Positions 8,965-17,602 of a stretch of 64,000 nt of DNA are shown here, piece after piece. A program made the translations under genes and the position numbers. This DNA comes from Aestuariibaculum sp. M13. Its GTDB lineage: Bacteria > Bacteroidota > Bacteroidia > Flavobacteriales > Flavobacteriaceae. The notes under the pieces are model-generated. The model was given only the letters and a program-made list of their open reading frames with translations. It had not been told where the DNA came from and did not search any database. The stretch spans positions 558,001-622,000 of the forward strand of contig NZ_JANIAC010000002.1 of assembly GCF_024723255.1 (NCBI RefSeq), in the 5' to 3' direction. Within the stretch, counting starts at the first letter, position 1; each line of letters starts with the position of its first letter.

Positions 8965-10809
8965 ATGCCAGACGTTTTTAATAATAGTGTTTCAGAATTT
9001 CTTACCGGGGTTCCTTTTTTCACCGAGGTTTCCAGACCTTCTTTAGATAAACTATGCAAAGCATCTAAGACTGAAACCTTTTTAAAGAATGAAAGCATAC
9101 TTACGAAAGGAGATGTTGGTGATTCTATGTTTGTTATCCTTGAAGGACATGTTAAAGTTCATGAAGGAAATCATATTTACTGTTTTCTTAAAGCTGGTGA
9201 ATGTTTTGGTGAATACGCTTTAATTGATGATCAAAGACGTTCGGCATCGGTGACTACTGTTGAAAAAACAAACGTCCTTATTATTGATCGTAAAAACTTT
9301 GTCAACTTAATAAAAACCGACACCGGCTTTGCCAACGGTATTTTATCTGTTTTAATTAAACGGCATCGCGAACTCGATATCATTCAGGAACGATTGGCCA
9401 GCTCAAAAAAAGATATTGAAATTGCTCATTCTAAAATGAGCGGACTCATTAATGGCGCGATGGATGCCATTATTATGTTTAATCAGAATTTTAAAATCAC
9501 CCTAACCAATCCTTCTGCAAACAAATTACTGGAAAACGACGATGTTCTACAACGAAACGTGCTGTTCTTTTTTGATGATGACAGCGCCGATTTAATTGAA
9601 ACCATAGTTAACAATGAAATTGATAATGATACCATAAACCAATTTCTTCCTCAGATAATAAAGGTTATAGGTTCCAACAATACCGAAACACTAAACGAAG
9701 GTACTATTAGTAAATATGGTGTTGACAACGATTATTACTATACTTTAATCTTAAGAAATACAGAAGATAGAATCCGTGCCGAAAACAAAATCAATCAATT
9801 AACTAATCAGGCACAGTATCTTGAAGAAGAAATTCAGGAACTTACCAGTGGTTATGGCATTATTGCTGAAAACCAAAACATGAAAGCGGCATTAAACCTT
9901 ATTCATCAGGTTGCAAAAACTAATGCCACGGTATTAATTCATGGTGAAACCGGTACTGGAAAAGAACTAGTTGCCAGAGCTATTCATAAAGAGAGCGACC
10001 GAAGCGATAAACCTCTCATTAAAATTAACTGCGGTGCTATACCTGCCAATCTTATAGAAAGTGAATTGTTTGGTCATGAAAAAGGCGCCTTTACCGGAGC
10101 CACAGCTAGCCGAAAAGGACGATTTTTATTAGCCGACAAAGGCACTATCTTTTTAGATGAAATTGGCGAGATGCCTTTAGACCTTCAACCCAAACTGTTG
10201 CGCATTATCCAGGAAGGCGAATTTGACCCTGTGGGAAGCTCTGAAACTATTAAGGTCGATGTACGTATTATTGCCGCCACCCACCGTAACCTAAAAACTT
10301 TTGCTAAAGAAGGCAAATTCAGAGAAGATTTATATTACCGCCTTAATGTATTTCCTATTGAAGTTCCTGCTTTAAGAGAGCGTGGTGAAGACGTGGTTTT
10401 AATTGCACAGGAAATGGTTAACCAGTTTTCAAAAAAAATGGGAAAACTTCCTCTTGCCCTATCTGAAACTGATAAAACCTTATTGATTCAATATCATTGG
10501 CCGGGAAATGTTCGTGAGCTACAAAACCTGATTGAACGTGCTGTTATTGTTTCAAAAAACAAAAGTCTCAATTTACCTAGTATTATTCCTCTTCAAACAA
10601 ATGAAGAAACCAAAACTACAAAACCCGCACCTGATAAAATTTATACTGCCGGAGAATTAGCTTCTTTGGAAAAAAACAATATTCTCAAAGCGCTAAAACA
10701 GACCAAGTGGAAAATATCCGGCGAAAACGGTGCAGCTGCTCTTTTAAAAATACCTCCTACCACTTTGGCTTCAAAAATTAAGGCCTTTGGTATAGAACGT
10801 CCTCTGTAA
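8965..10809 (+). CDS. cNMP-binding sigma-54-dependent transcriptional activator
   Basis: A 614-residue enhancer-binding protein. Order: cNMP-binding domain (about 10-130) with an intact phosphate-binding cassette FGEYALIDDQRRSASV; a PAS-like segment (about 155-280); a sigma-54 AAA+ domain with Walker A GETGTGKE (327-334), GAFTGA (374-379) and Walker B TIFLDE (394-399); and a Fis-type HTH (about 565-614, GENGAAALLKIPPTTLASKI). GAFTGA shows that it contacts sigma-54. The ATG at 8965 is chosen over 8926, which would add 13 non-homologous residues. Its likely target is the -24/-12 promoter at 10925, 116 bases after its stop. Confidence 0.93.
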   Translation: MPDVFNNSVSEFLTGVPFFTEVSRPSLDKLCKASKTETFLKNESILTKGDVGDSMFVILEGHVKVHEGNHIYCFLKAGECFGEYALIDDQRRSASVTTVEKTNVLIIDRKNFVNLIKTDTGFANGILSVLIKRHRELDIIQERLASSKKDIEIAHSKMSGLINGAMDAIIMFNQNFKITLTNPSANKLLENDDVLQRNVLFFFDDDSADLIETIVNNEIDNDTINQFLPQIIKVIGSNNTETLNEGTISKYGVDNDYYYTLILRNTEDRIRAENKINQLTNQAQYLEEEIQELTSGYGIIAENQNMKAALNLIHQVAKTNATVLIHGETGTGKELVARAIHKESDRSDKPLIKINCGAIPANLIESELFGHEKGAFTGATASRKGRFLLADKGTIFLDEIGEMPLDLQPKLLRIIQEGEFDPVGSSETIKVDVRIIAATHRNLKTFAKEGKFREDLYYRLNVFPIEVPALRERGEDVVLIAQEMVNQFSKKMGKLPLALSETDKTLLIQYHWPGNVRELQNLIERAVIVSKNKSLNLPSIIPLQTNEETKTTKPAPDKIYTAGELASLEKNNILKALKQTKWKISGENGAAALLKIPPTTLASKIKAFGIERPL

Positions 10810-10813
10810 ATTC

Positions 10814-10860
10814 ACGAAATCTCGTAAATACACTAACGAAATCTCGTAAATATACGATTT
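10814..10860 (+). promoter_or_regulatory. Candidate upstream activating sites for the sigma-54 activator
   Basis: Two identical 17-base copies of ACGAAATCTCGTAAATA (10814-10830 and 10836-10852), each containing an ACGA-N4-TCGT inverted repeat, are spaced 22 bases start to start. A third half-site, ACGATTT, follows at 10854. Spacing by two helical turns, about 85-110 bases upstream of the -24 element, is typical of enhancer-binding protein sites. Confidence 0.7.
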
Positions 10861-10924
10861 TAAGTTAGTTAACTTCGCATCCTTAAACCATGTAAGTCAT
10901 TGATTTTAAGTATTTTAAAAAGTT

Positions 10925-10940
10925 TGGCACGCCAAATGCA
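10925..10940 (+). promoter_or_regulatory. Sigma-54 (-24/-12) promoter of the OsmC gene
   Basis: TGGCACGCCAAATGCA matches the consensus TGGCACG-N4-TTGCW at every fixed position but one, with correct GG to GC spacing. Transcription would start near 10951, about 45 bases before the OsmC ATG. Confidence 0.85.
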
Positions 10941-10995
10941 TTTACTATGGCAACGAATCAATTAATCAAATTAATCAATTTAAAATTTAGAAAAC

Positions 10996-11550
10996 ATGAT
11001 TACAACAGCAAATGTAAAAAACGGAGTAAACGTAGACCAATTGGTAGAAACCATTGGAGCAGTTCAACAAAATCCAGAATTAGCAAAATTCCAATTCAGA
11101 TCTAAAAACAACTGGATTGATGGCGGACATTGTGTGTCAAGCATCAAAGAATTTTACGGCGTAGGACAAGAAGATACTTCTCGTCAAGAAACTTTCACTA
11201 TGGAATGTGACCACCCAAATGTTTTATTAGGTAACGACACAGCTGCTACACCACCAGAAGTTGTATTACACGCTTTAGGATCTTGCTTAACAGGAGCTAT
11301 GGTTTACCACGCCGCTGCAAACGGTATTACCATTGAAGGTGCCGAATCGTCCTTAAAAGGTAACTTAGACTTACACGGATTCTTAGGATTAGATCCTGAA
11401 GTTAGAACCGGATTCGACGGTATTACCTTTACTTTAAAAGTGAAATCTGATGCAAGCGTAGAACAACTTGAAAACCTTGCTAAATTCTCTCCGGTATTCG
11501 ACATGATTACCAACCCAACGCCTGTTAAAATAGAAATTGTAAAACAATAG
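10996..11550 (+). CDS. OsmC family thiol redox protein
   Basis: A 184-residue OsmC/Ohr-superfamily protein. The core starts after a roughly 40-residue N-terminal extension. The first family cysteine is present in TPPEVVLHALGSCLTGAMVY. The second, normally in a Cys-Pro-Val motif, is replaced by Ser (FSPVFDM), so a classical two-cysteine hydroperoxide reductase cycle is unlikely from these residues alone. It is the first gene behind the sigma-54 promoter and is followed by a terminator. In this setting, with TsdA and DsrE-like genes, a role in handling persulfide or peroxide sulfur is an inference. Confidence 0.85.
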   Translation: MITTANVKNGVNVDQLVETIGAVQQNPELAKFQFRSKNNWIDGGHCVSSIKEFYGVGQEDTSRQETFTMECDHPNVLLGNDTAATPPEVVLHALGSCLTGAMVYHAAANGITIEGAESSLKGNLDLHGFLGLDPEVRTGFDGITFTLKVKSDASVEQLENLAKFSPVFDMITNPTPVKIEIVKQ

Positions 11551-11563
11551 GCTAACCAAAAAA

Positions 11564-11598
11564 ATGGCTACTATAAACTAACCGGTAGCCATTTTTTT
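11564..11598 (+). terminator. Intrinsic terminator between OsmC and NifJ-like genes
   Basis: Stem ATGGCTAC / GTAGCCAT with a 13-base loop and a T7 tail. Only 24 bases separate it from the NifJ-like ATG, leaving no room for a separate promoter, so it probably works as a partial terminator that lowers downstream expression. Confidence 0.75.
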
Positions 11599-11622
11599 AT
11601 CACTTAATTTTTAACCAGCATC

Positions 11623-14600
11623 ATGAAAACTTCAAAATACAGTATCCTAAACGCCAATCAGGCTGTGGCTAAAATCGCCTTCAAAACCAATGAAGTGATG
11701 CCTATTTACCCGATTACTCCAGCATCAGAAATGAGCGAACTGGTTGAGCAATGGGCTGCTGAAAACAAAATAAATTATCAAGGTTTAACACCTAGTGTTT
11801 ATCAAATGCAAAGTGAAGCCGGTGTTGCCGGCTCCATGCATGGTGCCTTAATAACCGGAGCGTTATCATCAACTTTCACAGCCTCACAAGGCTTACTGTT
11901 GATGCTACCGAACCTTTATAAAATTGCAGGAGAACTTACCCCTAATGTTATTCATGTTGCCACTAGAAGTATTGCAACTCATGCTTTATCTGTATTTGGA
12001 GATCACAGCGATGTTATGGCTGTTAGACAATCCGGCTATGCTATGCTTGCCAGTGCTTCAGTTCAGGAGGCTCATGACTTTGCTCTTATCGCCCAGGTAG
12101 CCAGTCTGAAAAGTAGAATACCTTTTATTCATTTTTTTGATGGTTTCAGAACCTCACACGAAATTTCTAAAATTGAAACTAATACAGATGAAATCATTCA
12201 GCAACTTACCCCTTCCGAAGCTATTCAAGAACATCGTGATCGTGCTTTAAATCCAAATAAACCAACTATCAAAGGAACATCACAAGCTGCTGATGTGTTT
12301 TTTCAAAGTCGGGAAGCGACAAATACCACATATAACTCATGTCCCGATATCGTTCAACATACAATGGAAATATTCGAAACCCTAACCGGAAGACCATACA
12401 AATTATTCGAATATATCGGACATTCTGAAGCAGAATCAATCATCATATCAATGGCATCTTCTACTGAAACGATTGAAGAAACCATTGAATATTTAAACCA
12501 AAAAGGCAAAAAACTAGGTTTAATTAAAGTGAAATTGTACAGACCCTTTAGCACTAAACATCTCATTGAAGCCTTACCAAAAACTTGCAAATCCGTAGCC
12601 GTTTTAGACCGAACCAAAGAACCAGGATCTAACGGTGAACCTTTATATTTAGATGTGTTACAGTCTTTAACTGAAGCATTTCAAACTCATCAAATAACTC
12701 ATTTACCCCAAGTCCTTGGAGGGCGCTACGGCTTATCTTCAAAAGAGTTTACGCCAACCATGGTCAAAGCAATTTTCGATAACCTTAAGGAAAACAGCCC
12801 TAAAAATCATTTTACTGTAGGCATTACAGACGATGTAACTCACTTAAGTTTAACTACAAAAGAAAATCTTTACATAAATCAATCTTATCAAGCTGTATTT
12901 TACGAAACCAAACGCAAATCGCTTGGCGAAAACTTTAAACAGATATTAAAGCTTATCGGTTCAAAAAAACATACGTTTATTCAAGGCTATACAGAGTGTG
13001 ATTATAAAAAATCGAACTCCAGAAATGTATCACATTTACGAATAGACAACAAACCTATAAAAGCTCCGTACCTAATTGAAAATGCCAACTTTATCGCCAC
13101 TGATAGCGTAAACTTTATAGAAAACGATTCGGTTATAGAAACTCTAAAACCAGGCGGTTTATTATTAGTAAATTCTGATTTAACAACCACAAACTTCTGG
13201 ACATCTCTATCTCAATCGGTACAAACGGAAATCATTAAAAAATCAATCATTTTAAAGATTGTAAACATTAAAACTATTCAAGATTTAGAGATTACAAGTA
13301 ACCTTAATGTTTCAGCATTACAAGTTTGTTTTTTGGCGCTAACAAATCAGTGTTTAGATGCCGAAACCATAGCATTGATAAAACAACATATCCAACAGGT
13401 AGATACTTCCGAAGTTATATTAAACTCAGAAAATAGCAATCCATTTTCTAACACCTTTTTAGGAAAACTACTTGCTAACCAGGGGCATTCTATTCCCGTT
13501 AGTGCACTACCTTTAGATGGCACCTACCCTACAAACACCTCACAATTCAACTCTATTGAAGCAACATCTTATATACCAGATTGGAAAACTGATTTATGTA
13601 CACAATGCGGAGTTTGTAGTATGGCTTGTCCACAAGGGGCTTTACGCATTAAAGTCTTTGACGATATCTATTTAAAACAAGCTCCTAAAGGTTTTAAATC
13701 TGTTAAAGCCACAGAAACAGAATGGGAAATCGATCTTTTAAATTATACTATTCAAATCAATCCTAACCAATGTAACGGCTGCAATAACTGTGTTGATGCC
13801 TGTAGCTCAAAAGCTTTAAAATTAACAGATAAACAAGCTAAAACAAATGACGACAACTGGGATTATTTCAATTCTATGCCTGAATTTGACCGAACAAAAA
13901 TTGACACTACAAAAATGAGTCAGCAGCAATTACAGGAACCCTTATTTAAATACCCTATGGGCGTTAAAGGCTGTGGTGAAGCACCTTACTTAAAACTATT
14001 ATCTCAACTTTACGGCGACCGATTATTAATTGCAAATGCTACGGGTGCCAGTTCTATTTTTGGAGGTGCATTACCAACCACCCCCTGGAGCACAAACAAT
14101 AATGGACAAGGTCCTGCCTGGGCAAACTCTCTATTTGAAGATAATGCCGAATTCGGTTTAGGTTATAAATTATCTATTGACCAACAATTAGCACAAGCCA
14201 GACAACTTTTAAAACAATTGTCTCCCGAATTACCTTTAAAACTGGTTTACGATATTTTAAATAATAAACAAACCAATGAAAAGGAAATACACAATCAGAG
14301 AGCTTATGTGAACCAGCTAAAAACAATTTTAAAAACAATTGAAACTAATAAACACAAACAACTCTATAATTTAGCCGATAATTTTATTAAAAAAAGCATC
14401 TGGATTGTTGGTGGTGATGGCTGGGCTTACGATATAGGATTCGGTGGTATCGACCATGTATTGGCTTCTGGTAAAAATGTAAATATTCTGGTTTTAGATA
14501 ATGAAGTTTATGATAATACTGGTGGACAAGCCTCTAAAGCAACTCCTTTTGGTGCCGAAGCTAAATTTACTTTTAATGGCAATAAAAAACAAAAAAAGGA

Positions 14601-15072
14601 TTTGGGTTTAATAGCTATGAACTATAGCAATGTTTATGTAGCTTCAGTTGCTATGGGAGCTAATCCGGAACAAACTTTAAAAGCCTTTAATGAAGCCGAA
14701 AGTTTTAATGGACCATCAATTATCATTGCTTACTGTCATAGCGAGTCACATGGTATCGACATGACTAAACCCAGTCAATATCACAAAGCAGCAGTACAAT
14801 CCGGACAATGGCTGCTATACCGTCATGACCCAAGACGTCTAAAATATAGTCAACCACCTCTACAACTAGATTCTAAAGCACCAAGTATTAAGATTACAGA
14901 CTATCTGAAACTGGAACAACGATTTTCAAAACTATTCAAAAATGATAATCATTCAGCTGAAAAAGCACTGGTAACTTATCAAACTCACATTAATAATAAA
15001 TTTAAAACACACCTAAACATATCGCAACCCAACAATCTCATAAACAACAAAATAACTTATACTAACAACTAA
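11623..15072 (+). CDS. NifJ/PFOR homologue lacking proximal Fe-S cluster ligands
   Basis: A 1149-residue homologue of one-chain pyruvate:ferredoxin oxidoreductase with all domains in order. Kept residues are Thr32 (YPITPAS), Glu65, Arg115 (ATRS), the thiamine diphosphate region with Asn965 (YDNTGGQ), and two [4Fe-4S] motifs with Cys659/662/665/669 and Cys717/720/723/727. Of the proximal-cluster cysteines only Cys784 remains. The positions matching Desulfovibrio africanus Cys812, Cys840 and Cys1071 are Val781, Ala809 and Ser1040 at identical spacing. The domain III glycine loop (usually GSDGTVGANK) reads KRKSLGENFK near 430-439. Pyruvate oxidation to acetyl-CoA is therefore doubtful; I do not assign the gene symbol or a substrate. 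Confidence 0.9.
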   Translation: MKTSKYSILNANQAVAKIAFKTNEVMPIYPITPASEMSELVEQWAAENKINYQGLTPSVYQMQSEAGVAGSMHGALITGALSSTFTASQGLLLMLPNLYKIAGELTPNVIHVATRSIATHALSVFGDHSDVMAVRQSGYAMLASASVQEAHDFALIAQVASLKSRIPFIHFFDGFRTSHEISKIETNTDEIIQQLTPSEAIQEHRDRALNPNKPTIKGTSQAADVFFQSREATNTTYNSCPDIVQHTMEIFETLTGRPYKLFEYIGHSEAESIIISMASSTETIEETIEYLNQKGKKLGLIKVKLYRPFSTKHLIEALPKTCKSVAVLDRTKEPGSNGEPLYLDVLQSLTEAFQTHQITHLPQVLGGRYGLSSKEFTPTMVKAIFDNLKENSPKNHFTVGITDDVTHLSLTTKENLYINQSYQAVFYETKRKSLGENFKQILKLIGSKKHTFIQGYTECDYKKSNSRNVSHLRIDNKPIKAPYLIENANFIATDSVNFIENDSVIETLKPGGLLLVNSDLTTTNFWTSLSQSVQTEIIKKSIILKIVNIKTIQDLEITSNLNVSALQVCFLALTNQCLDAETIALIKQHIQQVDTSEVILNSENSNPFSNTFLGKLLANQGHSIPVSALPLDGTYPTNTSQFNSIEATSYIPDWKTDLCTQCGVCSMACPQGALRIKVFDDIYLKQAPKGFKSVKATETEWEIDLLNYTIQINPNQCNGCNNCVDACSSKALKLTDKQAKTNDDNWDYFNSMPEFDRTKIDTTKMSQQQLQEPLFKYPMGVKGCGEAPYLKLLSQLYGDRLLIANATGASSIFGGALPTTPWSTNNNGQGPAWANSLFEDNAEFGLGYKLSIDQQLAQARQLLKQLSPELPLKLVYDILNNKQTNEKEIHNQRAYVNQLKTILKTIETNKHKQLYNLADNFIKKSIWIVGGDGWAYDIGFGGIDHVLASGKNVNILVLDNEVYDNTGGQASKATPFGAEAKFTFNGNKKQKKDLGLIAMNYSNVYVASVAMGANPEQTLKAFNEAESFNGPSIIIAYCHSESHGIDMTKPSQYHKAAVQSGQWLLYRHDPRRLKYSQPPLQLDSKAPSIKITDYLKLEQRFSKLFKNDNHSAEKALVTYQTHINNKFKTHLNISQPNNLINNKITYTNN

Positions 15073-15238
15073 ACTTATTTTTTTGTAATTTTAAGTAAGA
15101 TTTTTACTCAACACCCTAATTTACAGATTGCAGCAAACCATTATTCTTTGGTTTATTTCGGTCACATTTACCTTACCTACCTGTTTGCCCCTTTCTATAG
15201 AAAACCTTAACTACTGCTTGTTTTTTTAAACCCTAACA

Positions 15239-16267
15239 ATGCATAATCAACCCATTAAAATAATAAATAAAATAGGTAGACTAATCGTTATATGCTTTAG
15301 TGTTATTGTCGTTTTATCCATCTTTTTGGTTCTCATACTTTTCGATGTTATCACGCTAAACACTCCTAAAAAGATGCCTAACATCTATTACATGAATTAT
15401 GACGTAGCGTCATTGAACGATTCCGAAGCTAATACTATAATTAAATACGGATACGAATTATTCAACGAGACGCCTAAATACATTGGTCCCGATAACGGAA
15501 ACCCTAATATGGCTTATCAGGGAAATCGCTTAGCCTGTAAAAATTGTCATCTCAACTCAGGAACAAAACCCTATTCGGCTCCCTTAATAGGCATCATTCA
15601 GCGCTTTCCACAGTTTAGAGGACGAGAAAATAAAATAGGCACCATTGAAGAACGTATTAATGGATGCATGGAACGAAGTATGAACGGCCATATGCTTCCT
15701 ACAGATAGTCAAGAAATGAAAGCTATCGTAAAATATCTGGAATACCTGAGCCGATATGCCCCGAAAGATGGTAATATTGAGGGTCAGGGGTTTGTAAAAC
15801 TAAAAATACCTAATCGTCCTGTGAATTTAGCTCATGGAAAGATCGTCTTTGAAAACAATTGTGTGGTATGCCATACCAGTAGCGGTTTAGGTGTTAAAGA
15901 TAGTAACGGATTCACCTATGAATATCCACCTCTTTGGGGAGAAGATTCGTATAATCATGGCGCAGGAATGGCTAGAGTAATTACTTCTGCCCAGTTTATA
16001 AAAGCCAATATGCCTTTCGGAACCACCTATGATGCTCCTGTTTTAACCGATGAGGAAGCTTACGATGTTGCTGGATATGTAAACATGCAGCAACGCCCGT
16101 TAAAATCAAATCCTGAAAAAGATTTCCCCGATTTAAAAAAGAAACCCGTCTCTACCCCTTATCCGCCTTACGCCGATAATTTTTCAACTGAACAGCACCA
16201 GATAGGTCCATTTCAACCTATTATGGAATACTACAAAAAAACCTATAACATTACTAAAACCAAATAA
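15239..16267 (+). CDS. TsdA-like dihaem thiosulfate dehydrogenase
   Basis: A 342-residue c-type cytochrome anchored by one N-terminal helix (about 13-36), facing the periplasm. Two haem motifs are visible: CKNCH (100-104) and CVVCH (208-212). The stretch from LACKNCHLNSGTKP through INGCMERSMNGHMLP is characteristic of TsdA, which joins two thiosulfates into tetrathionate or does the reverse. Cys143 is placed to be the unusual axial Cys ligand of the active-site haem, and Lys255/Met258 could ligate the second haem. It is followed after 2 bases by a Tat-exported DsrE-like gene, so it is probably translated from the same message. Confidence 0.85.
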   Translation: MHNQPIKIINKIGRLIVICFSVIVVLSIFLVLILFDVITLNTPKKMPNIYYMNYDVASLNDSEANTIIKYGYELFNETPKYIGPDNGNPNMAYQGNRLACKNCHLNSGTKPYSAPLIGIIQRFPQFRGRENKIGTIEERINGCMERSMNGHMLPTDSQEMKAIVKYLEYLSRYAPKDGNIEGQGFVKLKIPNRPVNLAHGKIVFENNCVVCHTSSGLGVKDSNGFTYEYPPLWGEDSYNHGAGMARVITSAQFIKANMPFGTTYDAPVLTDEEAYDVAGYVNMQQRPLKSNPEKDFPDLKKKPVSTPYPPYADNFSTEQHQIGPFQPIMEYYKKTYNITKTK

Positions 16268-16269
16268 TT

Positions 16270-16944
16270 ATGAAAACAACAAACAACACTAGACGACAAT
16301 TTTTAGGCGCACTTGCCTTAGGAGCAACAGCCAGCACTATTTCGGTATTAACGAATCCGATTTACGCCAGTACCACTATTTTTGACGAATCAAAAATGAA
16401 TGAAACTTACGATTGGTTCGACCAAATTAAAGGAACTCATCGTGTAGTTTATGATGGTTCAACGCCTCACTACGGATTGCCAATACTCTGGAACTGGGCC
16501 TTCTATTTAACCAACAATGAAACTGGCTCACCTGATACCGATATTACAGCCATGACTGTTTTACGCCATAGTGGACTATGTCTGGCACTTAACGATGAAA
16601 TCTGGAAAAAATACAAACTAGGTGAAATTTTCAATGTAAAAGATCACACAAAAGAATTTGCTGTTAGAAATCCATTCTACGAACCACAGGATGGTGATTA
16701 TCCAATAAACGGTCCTGGTGGACTAAAAAGTTTAGATGAACGTGGTGCCATGTTCTGTGCATGCGATTTGGCAACTAAAGTTTATAGTGGCAAAGTAGCC
16801 GAAAAAATTGGCTTAGATCCAACTAAAGTATATCAGGAATGGGTAAATGGCATGTTACCAAACGTTAAGCTTGTTCCATCAGGAGTTTGGGCTCTTGAAA
16901 GAGCGCAAGCACATCAATGTGCCTATATTTTTGCTGGCGAATAA
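16270..16944 (+). CDS. Tat-exported DsrE-like protein
   Basis: A 224-residue protein with a twin-arginine signal (TRRQFLGALALG, residues 7-18), so it is exported folded. The mature part contains TAMTVLRHSGLCLALNDEIWKKYKLG and ends in ALERAQAHQCAYIFAGE, a pattern seen in DsrE-fold proteins annotated only as Tat-signal proteins. Conserved Cys in MFCACDLA and Cys near the C-terminus could carry sulfur. DsrE-fold proteins bind or transfer sulfane sulfur. Placement between TsdA and a second DsrE protein supports a sulfur role, but chemistry is inferred. Confidence 0.65.
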   Translation: MKTTNNTRRQFLGALALGATASTISVLTNPIYASTTIFDESKMNETYDWFDQIKGTHRVVYDGSTPHYGLPILWNWAFYLTNNETGSPDTDITAMTVLRHSGLCLALNDEIWKKYKLGEIFNVKDHTKEFAVRNPFYEPQDGDYPINGPGGLKSLDERGAMFCACDLATKVYSGKVAEKIGLDPTKVYQEWVNGMLPNVKLVPSGVWALERAQAHQCAYIFAGE

Positions 16945-16962
16945 TATTAAAACGCAATAAAA

Positions 16963-17376
16963 ATGAAAACAGTAATCAGCTGTATCTGGGCATGCCTGCT
17001 CTCTTTGATTGTCATTGCTCAGGAAAAACCCGTAAAAATAGTATTCGATGTTACCAGTGGCGATACCAAAGTACATCAAGCCGCTGTTCGGCATGTTAAA
17101 GCCATGTCTGAAGCTTATCCGAATTCACAATTCGAAGTGGTGATGTACAGCGGCGCTATGGATATGGTTTTAAAAGACAAATCGGTAGTCGCCGATGATG
17201 TTGCCAAACTGGTTCAAAAAGACAATATCGACTTTGTCATTTGTCAGGGCACCATGAAACGTCATAATACCAAAGACGAAGATCTTATTAAAGGCGTCAA
17301 ACAAGTACCCGACGGTATTCTGGAAATTGTTTCTAAGCAAAAAGAAGGTTGGGGTTACATAAAAGAAAGTCAGTAA
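16963..17376 (+). CDS. Exported DsrE family protein
   Basis: A 137-residue protein with a signal peptide (about 1-20, ending VIAQ) and one DsrE/DsrF-like domain. It shows KIVFDVTSGD at the first strand, a single conserved Cys in DFVICQGTMKRHN, and the end pattern VPDGILEIVSKQKEGWGYIK. DsrE-type proteins relay sulfane sulfur through such a cysteine. It follows the Tat DsrE-like gene by 18 bases and is closed by a strong terminator, marking the end of this operon. Confidence 0.8.
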   Translation: MKTVISCIWACLLSLIVIAQEKPVKIVFDVTSGDTKVHQAAVRHVKAMSEAYPNSQFEVVMYSGAMDMVLKDKSVVADDVAKLVQKDNIDFVICQGTMKRHNTKDEDLIKGVKQVPDGILEIVSKQKEGWGYIKESQ

Positions 17377-17395
17377 ATTCCTTTTATACCCCATA

Positions 17396-17424
17396 AAAAA
17401 ACCGCTTGATAAAGCGGTTTTTTT
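17396..17424 (+). terminator. Intrinsic terminator after the DsrE gene
   Basis: Stem AACCGCTT / AAGCGGTT with a 4-base loop and T-run; ends the 10996-17376 gene run. Confidence 0.85.
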
Positions 17425-17602
17425 CAAGACACCATTAGCGATATATCATTAATAATCAATAAATTAATTTATCACTCCCTCTAATTTTATTTAAGAAAAT
17501 TACCTATATTTAACATATTGATTCTTAGCAAGAACACTGAAATCATCCCTGATTTATAATAGCGTATTCTGTTTTCTAAATTTTATAAAACAAAACACTA
17601 TT

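Noticed and set aside
11623-15072. Sequencing or assembly error explaining the missing cysteines
   Set aside because: Three separate codons differ by substitutions, the frame is intact, and the glycine loop is changed as well; divergence is more likely.
15073-15238. A second sigma-54 promoter before the TsdA-like gene
   Set aside because: No GG-N10-GC element with acceptable flanks was found in the 166-base gap.
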